Origin: DAOTTW01 sp034437615
GTDB taxonomy: Bacteria; Chloroflexota; Anaerolineae; Aggregatilineales; Phototrophicaceae
Direction of reading: 5' to 3'
Assembly (NCBI GenBank): GCA_034437615.1
Contig: DAOTTW010000463.1
Span: 1 to 6,475, forward strand
Length of the DNA: 6,475 bases
Below, one piece after another: positions 1-6,475 of the stretch; position 1 is the stretch's first letter; each line of letters starts with the position of its first letter. The position numbers and the translations under genes are program-made. The notes under the pieces were generated by a model. It made no database searches. It was not told the DNA's origin and saw nothing but the letters and a program-made list of their open reading frames with translations.

Positions 1-1716
1 CTGACCGCCTGTTGCATCGGCACACGATACGTTGCTGCCCGCGTGGAACGTCAATGCCACGCGCTCAACTTGGATATTAGACGAAAGCACGCTGCCGTCT
101 GGCTCTGTAAACGTGACGCTGACAGTGGTGGCGATGTCCTCTACCATGCGTGACGGCAAGCCCGCCAACTGTACCCCTGTGCCCGTAACCGACAGCAGCA
201 GCGGGTCGGACTGGTTATTGTACTGAATTTCGTTATCGCGGCCCGCCTCCACAAAGACGCCGATGCGATGGCTACCGGCTTCGCGTGGGATGAAATCCAC
301 GTAGAAGACACCCTCGCGGCTTGGCTCGTTTTGCAGCGTGGTGCGCATTAGCACCCCGTTGGGCGATGAAATCTCTACGATGCCCGCCAGATCATAGGTG
401 GGGTCGTTGTAATCCGGCATCAGGTCGCCGTTGCGGTCGATGGCACGCACTTCGACACGTGTAGGACGATACATGCGTGCGTCTGTAGCACCCACTTCTG
501 TAAAATCAGCACGGTACAAATCCGCAATCAAAGACGCCCCCGCATCGACCTGTACGCGCCCCGGTTGGCCTGTGCTGGTGCCTGCCGCAAATTGCCATTG
601 GCCAGGGATGGGGTTGTCAATCTGCCAGATTTCAATCGGGGTCGTCTCGCCATCCACCGTGACATTATCCGCATCCTCATTGACGGTGTTGCCGTTCGGG
701 TCGATGGCGAAGAGGCGCACGCCGGAGGCCGATTTGAACAGCGACAGCGTGAGCTGCTCCTGATACGGGCTGATGTAGAACGTCTCGTATTGCTCCGGCA
801 CGATGACCGTATCGGGCCTGTCTGCCAGGGCAATATCAACACCGAGCCGCACAAAATCGCTCACGCGCTCGTCAATCAGTTCGGCACCCAGGCCACTCAG
901 GATGCGGTTGAACTCGCTACCGATCTGCTCTGCGCTTTCGATGCGGGTGGCGTTGCCGTTGGTGATTTCCGTCCAGGCGTCGTCATAACGGAACCAGTAG
1001 GCGTCGTTTTCGTCAATAGCGACGACGAAAATACGCTGGTTGGGGTTGCGAAATTGGCTGTTCAGGCTGCCCTGTAACAGCCGGATGTGCTCATCTTTGT
1101 CGCCTTGCACCAGGCAAGCCAGCGAATTGTCCGAGCGGCCCCAATTCGTGTCACTGGGGGCGCAGGGCGCACCATCCGTTAATAGCAGTACGACCTGCAA
1201 GCGGCGGCCCCGGTTCGGGTTATTGCTTTCCAGTTGGTCGAAGGTGTTTAGGGCGGTGTTGAAAGCAGCGCGGAAGTTCGTATTGCCGAGGCTGTCTTCA
1301 TCCGGTTGAATGGCATCTACCAGCGTGCCCAGGTCATTACTCCATGCGGATAATGTGGCCGGGTCGATGCTGGCCCAGCGCGGGTTCTGCTGTGTGTTGA
1401 AATTGATCGCTGCTGTGTCATCACCGAAGTAGACAAAGGCCGCGTTGACCTCCAGGTCGTTGCCCAGCGAGGTTTGCTGCGCATGGAAAATGCCGAGCCA
1501 GTTCAGCGCATAACGTAGCGCATCGAAGCGGATGCCCTGCGGGTCGGTGGCGGCGCGGCTGGTGCCGATACCGCTGAGGCTGCCGGATTGATCGACCAGG
1601 AAGAGAATATCCAGGCCCTCATAGCGGGCTTGTGCCTGCACGGGTGACCAGAGGCCGATGGCCAACGCACCGCACAGCAAGAATGTAAGCAGGGGGTGAC
1701 CAATGCGTTTACGCAT
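1..1716 (-). CDS. Secreted von Willebrand factor A (vWA) domain protein, C-terminus cut by the window edge
   Basis: The frame is open from position 1716 to position 1 without a stop, giving 572 visible residues; the C-terminus lies outside. Residues 1-30 look like a Sec signal peptide: MRKR, a hydrophobic core (LLTFLLCGALAIGLW), then an A-X-A type site ending in VQAQA. A vWA domain follows at about 35-280. Its MIDAS metal site is complete: D42-x-S44-x-S46 in FLVDQSGS, T146 in GNTNF and D181 in LLLTDG. Such domains bind a divalent metal and usually mediate adhesion or protein assembly. The part after about 290 is beta-rich, with two or more probable Ig-like sandwiches and a D-rich loop (D427-D435) resembling a calcium-binding loop. 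I chose the start at 1716 because it places the signal peptide correctly and has GAAGG 11 bases upstream; in-frame ATGs at 1755 and 1791 lack such a site. It is probably the last visible gene of the operon. The ligand is unknown, and a C-terminal membrane or wall anchor may lie outside the window. Confidence 0.88.
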   Translation of the reverse strand, partial: MRKRIGHPLLTFLLCGALAIGLWSPVQAQARYEGLDILFLVDQSGSLSGIGTSRAATDPQGIRFDALRYALNWLGIFHAQQTSLGNDLEVNAAFVYFGDDTAAINFNTQQNPRWASIDPATLSAWSNDLGTLVDAIQPDEDSLGNTNFRAAFNTALNTFDQLESNNPNRGRRLQVVLLLTDGAPCAPSDTNWGRSDNSLACLVQGDKDEHIRLLQGSLNSQFRNPNQRIFVVAIDENDAYWFRYDDAWTEITNGNATRIESAEQIGSEFNRILSGLGAELIDERVSDFVRLGVDIALADRPDTVIVPEQYETFYISPYQEQLTLSLFKSASGVRLFAIDPNGNTVNEDADNVTVDGETTPIEIWQIDNPIPGQWQFAAGTSTGQPGRVQVDAGASLIADLYRADFTEVGATDARMYRPTRVEVRAIDRNGDLMPDYNDPTYDLAGIVEISSPNGVLMRTTLQNEPSREGVFYVDFIPREAGSHRIGVFVEAGRDNEIQYNNQSDPLLLSVTGTGVQLAGLPSRMVEDIATTVSVTFTEPDGSVLSSNIQVERVALTFHAGSNVSCADATGGQ

Positions 1717-1727
1717 AACGTCGTTCG

Positions 1728-1732
1728 CCTTC
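1728..1732 (-). promoter_or_regulatory. Shine-Dalgarno candidate for the vWA gene
   Basis: Reading the minus strand, GAAGG lies 11 bases before the ATG at 1716. It is a moderate match, but the only one near any of the three in-frame ATGs (1716, 1755, 1791). It therefore decides the start together with the signal-peptide fit. Confidence 0.45.
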
Positions 1733-1760
1733 GTGTGTAGCCGATCGCTGTTCATCGTCG

Positions 1761-1802
1761 TATTGCTGTCATCGTATTGCTGTCGTCGCATTGCTGTCGT
1801 CG
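1761..1802. repeat. 14-base tandem repeat, three units, in the leader of the vWA gene
   Basis: Three head-to-tail units occupy 1761-1774, 1775-1788 and 1789-1802. On the plus strand they read TATTGCTGTCATCG, TATTGCTGTCGTCG and CATTGCTGTCGTCG, so neighbouring units differ by one base each. A partial copy (ATCGTCG) abuts the array at 1754-1760. The array sits between the phosphoesterase stop codon and the chosen vWA start. The unit length is not a multiple of three, so a change in copy number would shift the frame between the ATG at 1791 and the gene, but would not touch the start at 1716. It could be a simple slippage product or a binding-site array; nothing in the sequence decides this. Confidence 0.85.
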
Positions 1803-1815
1803 TGTTGATTAACCG

Positions 1816-2673
1816 CTAGCATTTATCAACGCGCCGTAGTTGTTCGCGCAGCGCTCTTTCCGCCGGGTAGCCCGATGTGAGATGTTGCAAAATATTGCCC
1901 GTATTATACCGCAAACGACGGAACTGTATGTGCCAGCCTGCATCGGCGTCCACGTCCAACCAGATATAGGTCGGGCAATCACGTTCGTCACGCGGCAAGC
2001 TGATGCTGCCCACATCAATCAACGTCGTGTGCTCTGTGGATAGGGCCTGCCACTGGCCAATGTCCAGCGCCTGCGGTGTGTTCAGGTCGTTTAGCGTATA
2101 CAGCGCCGCGTGATGTGAATGGCCCAGCAGCAGCAGGCGCGCCGCAATAGGCAGGTAAGCGGCTTGCTGCTGCCGTATAGCGCCATCGCTGGCACCATAG
2201 CCCAGCAGCGACCAGCCCGGATCATCCGGGTAATAGTGGCCATGTGCCAGCACGACACCGGGCAAGCCCTCATCGGGGGCAAAGGCCGTCATGGGCGGTA
2301 ACGACGCCAACCACACCACATCCTCGCCTACACAATCGAAACGTTGGCTGTGGTGCTCGATGATCGTGCGGGCGTCTGTGTTCATGTGTTGCAGTACGCG
2401 CAAATCCTCGGCTAAGTCAGCACCACAGCGCTGACGCAAAACCTCCAGCAGGGCTTGATCGTGGTTACCAAGCAAGCAACGGTTCAGCGGGTGGGGGTGG
2501 TCCTGCGTCAGCAATTCGCGGATTTCCGCGACAACATCATCCGGGCGCATCCCGTAGCCCGTCATATCCCCCAGGCACCAAATGGCGTCTATCTGTGTTT
2601 GCCCCAGGTCGTGCAGCAGGCTATGCAGGGCGGGTAGCATGGCGTGAATATCTGAGAATACGGCGATGCGCAC
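1816..2673 (-). CDS. Calcineurin-like metallophosphoesterase (Metallophos_2 / YfcE-type)
   Basis: This 285-residue protein is a complete member of the small bacterial calcineurin-like phosphoesterases, which hydrolyse phosphomonoesters or phosphodiesters with two metal ions in the cytoplasm. All metal-ligand motifs are visible in order: D8-x-H10 (FSDIH), G35-D36 in CLGDMTGYG, G69-N70-H71-D72, H144 in LAHGHY, and G184-H185-S186-H187. The GDxxGYGxxPDDVV stretch and the later VGSISLPRD (221-229) are typical of the subfamily; a helical tail follows (about 250-285). There is no signal peptide or membrane segment. The start is GTG at 2673, supported by AGGAG ten bases upstream and by the motif falling at residue 8. 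Where relatives usually read SDIHGN, this one reads SDIHAM; the metal ligands are kept. It lies 72 bases after the large helical protein and about 100 bases before the vWA gene. The substrate cannot be told: protein phosphate, a dinucleotide and a cyclic nucleotide are all possible. Confidence 0.93.
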   Translation of the reverse strand: MRIAVFSDIHAMLPALHSLLHDLGQTQIDAIWCLGDMTGYGMRPDDVVAEIRELLTQDHPHPLNRCLLGNHDQALLEVLRQRCGADLAEDLRVLQHMNTDARTIIEHHSQRFDCVGEDVVWLASLPPMTAFAPDEGLPGVVLAHGHYYPDDPGWSLLGYGASDGAIRQQQAAYLPIAARLLLLGHSHHAALYTLNDLNTPQALDIGQWQALSTEHTTLIDVGSISLPRDERDCPTYIWLDVDADAGWHIQFRRLRYNTGNILQHLTSGYPAERALREQLRRVDKC

Positions 2674-2683
2674 GGGCGGTTTG

Positions 2684-2688
2684 CTCCT
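2684..2688 (-). promoter_or_regulatory. Shine-Dalgarno for the metallophosphoesterase, fixing its GTG start
   Basis: On the minus strand the gap carries TTAGGAG, with AGGAG ten bases before the GTG at 2673. It is the clearest ribosome-binding site in the window and supports GTG, rather than a later ATG such as codon 12, as the start. Confidence 0.75.
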
Positions 2689-2746
2689 AATCGTCTATGG
2701 TGTTTTTAGTCGGTGTGACCTGTACTGGGCTGGTACGCATAGCCAT
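2687..2746 (-). promoter_or_regulatory. Possible translational-coupling mini-ORF between helical protein and phosphoesterase
   Basis: The stop of the large protein overlaps an ATG by one base (TGATG at 2748-2744). That ATG opens a 19-codon frame (MAMRTSPVQV...TIDD) whose TAG at 2689-2687 overlaps the AGGAG of the next gene. The arrangement would let ribosomes reinitiate and be carried to the phosphoesterase start. There is no separate Shine-Dalgarno, and so short a frame can arise by chance, so this is only a candidate. Confidence 0.2.
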
Positions 2747-5700
2747 CAACTATCGCGTGTCGTTAAGATGCGATCCGCAACGCTAAACAGCGGGTGTTGG
2801 TTCGCGGCCATCTCCCGCTTGAATTTATCGCGCTCCGGGCAGAGCGCCCCACAGGTGGCCTGTGCGTCGCGTGCCTGCTGCACCGCATCCCGCAGCCGCT
2901 TGAGCTTACGGCCAGCGGGGTTGTAACGCTTCTCCGGCTCATCCGCCCGCCAGCCGATGTCCTCCAGGGCTTGCCCGATTGCACGGATGGCCTCTGCCCA
3001 GGCCTGCCAGTTGGCCTCCCAGTCTGCTTCGACCTTATCGACCTGCTCCAGCAAGTTCTCTGTCCCCTCCAACCAGCTTACATAGAGCGGCAGGCGCTCA
3101 TCGTACAACACATTCAGCACGCGCTTCTGATAGGCGCTGCCCTTGCTCATCACCAGCCGATAGCGCTTATGAACCGTGTCGGCTTGCTGGCGCTCGGCGT
3201 CGCTGATTCCCGGTACGACATCCAGCGGATCGCTCAGCCAGCCTATCGCCTGTTTCAAAGACAACGCATCGGGGTCGTTGGGGCGCTCGATGACAGCCCG
3301 AATATGACTGCGTGCCTGTTCAAATGCGCCTTGTTTAATCAGCGCGTCAATCTGCTGGCGTTCGCTTGGCCAATCCACAACGGTGCGCTGGCCCGTGTAG
3401 CCGACCTCTGGCACGCCGAATGGCTCCGCGAAGGCGTTGACGCGATCGCTGGCCTTCAGGCTTCGCGCTACGTAGTTCGTGAGTTCCTTCCAGCCCTTGA
3501 AGCTCAGATCGCCGGTCTTCAGGATTTCATCGCGGCGCATGTAGGTATCCACGTCGTCTTGCGGCGTCACATCAAGCAGGCGCTGCGCCTCTCGATAGTT
3601 ATGCGCCTGCACCGCTTTCAGAATGCTATCCAGTGTGCGTTGCATGGCTTCTGCCGACTCCTGTGCATCTTGCAGGCTTTGCAGCGCTTGTTGATAGGCG
3701 GGGTGCTGCTCCCATTGTCTGCCGTTGCGCTCGTCGTTGATGATGCCATCAAGGATTTTGCGGCTTTCCGTAAAGTCACGCTGCTGGATGTCATCGGGTA
3801 GGCGCAGGCTGAAGCGCTTCAGTTCACCGCGAATGCGGTTGAGGTTGGTAAGCACGCCTTCTAGCTTCGTGATGGAGGCTTGCACTTCGTCGCTGGCGTG
3901 GCGAATGACGTTGCGGTTATCGCTGCTGATAAAGGCGCTGTCTTCGCCCGTCGCCAGGCCGGATAAATCGTTGATGGCTTGCAGGTTATCCAGCATTTCC
4001 CGCGTCTCTTGCTGTTGATAGGCCAGTAGCTGATCGCCCGCGATGCGGTTGCTATTCTGCTCGTAACCGCTCTCGTCCGGTGGCACTTTGACGTTACTGC
4101 CCGTGTACTGCTCCTTCAGCATATTATCTACGCGCCCATGCAAGCGCAGGGCGATATTGGACAGGCGTTGGAACATGCTTTTCGCCAGGCTGTCGGTTGG
4201 TTCTAACAGGTAAATCATAGCCAGTGGGCGGATGTGGGCGATGTTGATGGCGTCGGCATTGCGGATATTGACCTTCTGGCGCAGCGCGTCAGCCGTCTGG
4301 CGGCGCTGGTCGTCCCACCATTGTTGGCTGATTAAGTCCCATTCGCTGCCGACATAGGGCTGCAAGGCTTTTTCCCAGGTGCGGCGGGCCTGTGCGATGC
4401 CGCTGACGTTATCGCTTTCGAGTTGGCGCTGCACCTCTTGCATGTCCTGCGTGATGCTGTGGCCCTGCTGCGCCAGTTCCAGCAACTTCTCGACATCGCG
4501 CTGGTCGATCTGTTGCGTCTGTGGCGTCTGTGCGGCCAGGTCACGCGCACGCTTGGCATAGGCTTCCAGCGCTTCATAGGCGCGGCGGCGCATCGTCAGG
4601 TCATCGCTTTTCTGCGCTACCAGCCGCTCTGCCTCGGCCATCATCATAACGATGCTGCCATCACTGGCGTATTGCTCCTGGCGCTCCGTCAGGTAGCGGA
4701 TGAGTTCGTCGGCCCTGACCCGCACGTTGCTGCTGGAGGCGTTGGCTAATTGCTGCAAGCGTGCCCTGGCGCTACGCTCATGGGCATCGCGCAGCAGTTC
4801 GTTCAGGTCGTTGACCAATTGCGGGGCGCGGTCGATGGCGGCTTGTTGGGCTTGTTCCAGCTTCGTGATCGCCCGTTGCAGGATGTCCGGTGTGGCGTTG
4901 GGGTTGTCCAGCAGGCCGCGAGCGGTGTCGTAATCCATAAAAACCCGTAGCCGATTTTCCCATTCATCGGCCTTCGCTTTGTCTTTGATCTCATAGCGCA
5001 ACACATCCAAACTCTGCTGCACGCTCTGGATCGTCATGGCCATCTCGTCGCCGCCCTCGGCCAGCAGTTGGCCACCCTGCATCCAGGTGCTTTCGGCCTG
5101 CCGCAATTCTTGCTCAATCAGGCGTTTATAAGCGTGCTCGGCGTCCTTGCGCAGGCTTTCATAGCGGCGCATCTGGCTCTGTTCGGCGGGGCTGAGGTTC
5201 TGCAAGCTCTGATAGGCGCTTTCGGGGTCATTGCCTGCCAGCAGCTTACCCACCTCGTCAAGCTGTTGGTCAATTTGTGTGACCTGTTCTCGCGTCTCTT
5301 CGATCTGCTTGCGTAGGGCGGTCGCCTCCTTGTAATCCGGGTGGTTGACGGCATCTTTCAAACGGTCCAGGTTATCCATTGCCGCTTGCAGGTTGCCCGC
5401 ATCGCGCTCTACCTGTGCTTGCAGGTAAGCCTGATGCAGGGTCAGGTTGTCGATAATCGTGCTGATCTCGGTGTCGTCCGGGTGTTGGCTGCGCTGCTGC
5501 TTGGCCGCCTCTAGCGACTCACTGACTTCGTCCAGGCGATGATGCCGCACCATCTCTCGCAGGCGTTTTTTCGCCTCGCTGAAGTTAAAGCGGCTCTGCA
5601 ATTCGGCGCTGATGGTCGGCAGGTTTTCCAGGTCTTCGCGGGCAGCCAACGGCAGTTCGTAGAGCTGTTGCAGCAGCTTATAGGCGTTTTGCGGGTTGCG

Positions 5701-6475
5701 CCGCATGTCGTTACGAATCTGCTCATAGAGTTCACGGGCGCGGCTATATTGGCTGGCCTGCTCGCGGGCCTCTGTCGCTAGCACGCCGATGCGGTCCAGC
5801 ACCGAATCCACCTGCGCGTCGATGTCGGCGTAATTGCGTTGCAGCGTGTTCGCGTTGCGCTCGACCTCTGCGAATTGACGTTCTTCCAGCGCATCGCGCA
5901 GCCGGACCTCTTCGACCTCCAAATGGCGCACAACGGCCTCGGTCAGCATGTACTGGTAGGGGTCCAGTTGCTTGCTTTTACCGTAGGTCTTACGTGCATC
6001 CTTGAAGATGGTCCAGGCTTTCAGCGGATTTTCTGCAACGGTGGCCTGTGCGGTATTGGCCAGGCCCAGCGCGCGTTCTAGCTGGTTGATCTCATCCGCG
6101 ACGGTCTTTTCTAGCTCGTTAAGCTTGTCGCTGTCACGCCGTTCGAGGAATTCCTCGACGTTTTCGCGCTTTTCCAGGATGGTATCTTGCGCTTCGTGGG
6201 GCTGGCCGCTATCCAGCAAGCGCGTGACCTCCTGCTTATATTTCGCTAGCTTATCCAGCGCCCAGCGTTTGCCCTGTTCACGAATTTCCTTGCGGGCTTC
6301 TTCCTTCGTGACATCGCCCTGAAAGATTTCGCGGACATCGTTGCCCAAGCGCTCAAAGACATTACGTGGGATGCTCTGGCCATCCGGCAGGCTGTCGATG
6401 ATTTCCAGCGCGCGCTTGTAATCCCCAGCGATGCTTGCACTACGGTAGACATCAGCGGCGCGGTTTTGTACATCA
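2746..6475 (-). CDS. Very large all-helical (coiled-coil / TPR-like) protein, N-terminus cut by the window edge
   Basis: I do not recognise this family. The frame is open from the right edge to TGA at 2748-2746, giving 1242 visible residues; the true start is outside. The sequence is nearly all charged, Q-rich and helical, with no signal peptide or membrane segment in the visible part, so a soluble cytoplasmic scaffold is likely. A degenerate hairpin signature, a short turn such as GDY, GNL or NPQ followed by xxAxxxL, recurs at least ten times, e.g. AGDYKRALEII (near 6420), NPQNAYKLLQQL (near 5690), AGNLQAAMDNL (near 5395), AHNYREAQRLL (near 3600) and QGAFEQARSHI (near 3330). This resembles a diverged TPR-like solenoid with longer coils. 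Two stretches look more globular: about 4100-4350, with a QQWWDD motif, and about 3360-3510, rich in P, G and V. The C-terminus has a tryptophan heptad helix (W1152, W1156, W1159) and the only two cysteines (C1208, C1212; visible-fragment numbering). It is the first visible gene of the putative operon. The missing N-terminus could carry a defining domain. Confidence 0.85.
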   Translation of the reverse strand, partial: DVQNRAADVYRSASIAGDYKRALEIIDSLPDGQSIPRNVFERLGNDVREIFQGDVTKEEARKEIREQGKRWALDKLAKYKQEVTRLLDSGQPHEAQDTILEKRENVEEFLERRDSDKLNELEKTVADEINQLERALGLANTAQATVAENPLKAWTIFKDARKTYGKSKQLDPYQYMLTEAVVRHLEVEEVRLRDALEERQFAEVERNANTLQRNYADIDAQVDSVLDRIGVLATEAREQASQYSRARELYEQIRNDMRRNPQNAYKLLQQLYELPLAAREDLENLPTISAELQSRFNFSEAKKRLREMVRHHRLDEVSESLEAAKQQRSQHPDDTEISTIIDNLTLHQAYLQAQVERDAGNLQAAMDNLDRLKDAVNHPDYKEATALRKQIEETREQVTQIDQQLDEVGKLLAGNDPESAYQSLQNLSPAEQSQMRRYESLRKDAEHAYKRLIEQELRQAESTWMQGGQLLAEGGDEMAMTIQSVQQSLDVLRYEIKDKAKADEWENRLRVFMDYDTARGLLDNPNATPDILQRAITKLEQAQQAAIDRAPQLVNDLNELLRDAHERSARARLQQLANASSSNVRVRADELIRYLTERQEQYASDGSIVMMMAEAERLVAQKSDDLTMRRRAYEALEAYAKRARDLAAQTPQTQQIDQRDVEKLLELAQQGHSITQDMQEVQRQLESDNVSGIAQARRTWEKALQPYVGSEWDLISQQWWDDQRRQTADALRQKVNIRNADAINIAHIRPLAMIYLLEPTDSLAKSMFQRLSNIALRLHGRVDNMLKEQYTGSNVKVPPDESGYEQNSNRIAGDQLLAYQQQETREMLDNLQAINDLSGLATGEDSAFISSDNRNVIRHASDEVQASITKLEGVLTNLNRIRGELKRFSLRLPDDIQQRDFTESRKILDGIINDERNGRQWEQHPAYQQALQSLQDAQESAEAMQRTLDSILKAVQAHNYREAQRLLDVTPQDDVDTYMRRDEILKTGDLSFKGWKELTNYVARSLKASDRVNAFAEPFGVPEVGYTGQRTVVDWPSERQQIDALIKQGAFEQARSHIRAVIERPNDPDALSLKQAIGWLSDPLDVVPGISDAERQQADTVHKRYRLVMSKGSAYQKRVLNVLYDERLPLYVSWLEGTENLLEQVDKVEADWEANWQAWAEAIRAIGQALEDIGWRADEPEKRYNPAGRKLKRLRDAVQQARDAQATCGALCPERDKFKREMAANQHPLFSVADRILTTRDS

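Noticed and set aside
565..1077. 170-codon open frame on the plus strand
   Set aside because: It is in the same antiparallel register against the vWA gene, whose minus-strand frame shows a signal peptide and complete MIDAS site.
1670..1680. Possible lipoprotein cysteine (C15 of the vWA protein)
   Set aside because: The residues before it are F-L-L, not the small residues of a lipobox, and it lies inside the hydrophobic core with a better A-X-A site downstream.
1503..1703. 66-codon minus-strand frame
   Set aside because: It is an out-of-frame shadow over the signal peptide and first MIDAS motif of the vWA gene.
1803..1812. Imperfect palindrome GTTGATTAAC just after the phosphoesterase stop
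   Set aside because: Eight of ten positions match, which is too short and AT-simple to call an operator or terminator.
2674..2745. Terminator or promoter in the gap before the phosphoesterase
   Set aside because: There is no GC-rich hairpin followed by T-run on the minus strand and no convincing -35/-10 pair; the gap looks like an operon spacer.
2794..3801. 335-codon open frame on the plus strand
   Set aside because: It is codon-for-codon antiparallel to the large helical gene. Stops there require TTA, CTA or TCA in the sense gene, which are scarce, so long antisense frames appear by default. Similar in-register shadows occur at 4423-4950, 5068-5316, 5539-5781 and 5839-6081.
6246..6473. 75-codon minus-strand frame starting at ATG near the right edge
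   Set aside because: It overlaps the large protein in another frame and its translation has no coherent pattern, while the main frame continues the helical repeats to the edge.

Overview
The window holds three genes, all on the minus strand and closely spaced, so transcription runs from high to low coordinates. The order is a very large all-helical protein (open at the right edge, ends at 2746), a calcineurin-like metallophosphoesterase (2673 to 1816), and a secreted von Willebrand factor A (vWA) protein (start about 1716, runs off the left edge). The gaps are 70 to 100 bases. I see no terminator hairpin or convincing promoter in either gap, so one operon is the simplest reading.

The DNA is moderately GC-rich. 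TTA, CTA and TCA codons are scarce, the phosphoesterase starts with GTG, and Shine-Dalgarno sites are recognisable, so this is a bacterium. The set of a large helical-repeat protein, a small metallophosphoesterase and an exported vWA protein followed by beta-rich domains fits Chloroflexota (Anaerolineae-like) in style. That placement is an impression, not a demonstration. There are no RNA genes, insertion sequences, CRISPR arrays or phage genes.

Region by region: 1-1716 encodes the N-terminal 572 residues of the vWA protein, with a signal peptide, a complete MIDAS metal site and beta-rich domains after it. Positions 1717-1815 are a leader with three copies of a 14-base tandem repeat. Positions 1816-2673 encode the phosphoesterase with all its metal-binding motifs. 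Positions 2674-2745 are a short gap with a good Shine-Dalgarno and a possible coupling mini-ORF. Positions 2746-6475 encode at least 1242 residues of a soluble helical protein of no recognised family. Its true start lies beyond the window: the TTG at 6348 that can be taken as a start is internal, because the frame stays open to the edge.

How the genes work together is not established. A reasonable inference is a cell-envelope or signalling module: an extracytoplasmic metal-dependent adhesion or assembly protein, a cytoplasmic phosphatase or nucleotidase, and a large helical scaffold. I found no hallmark of a known defence or conflict system. The unrecognised helical protein and its fixed neighbours are the most likely source of something undescribed.
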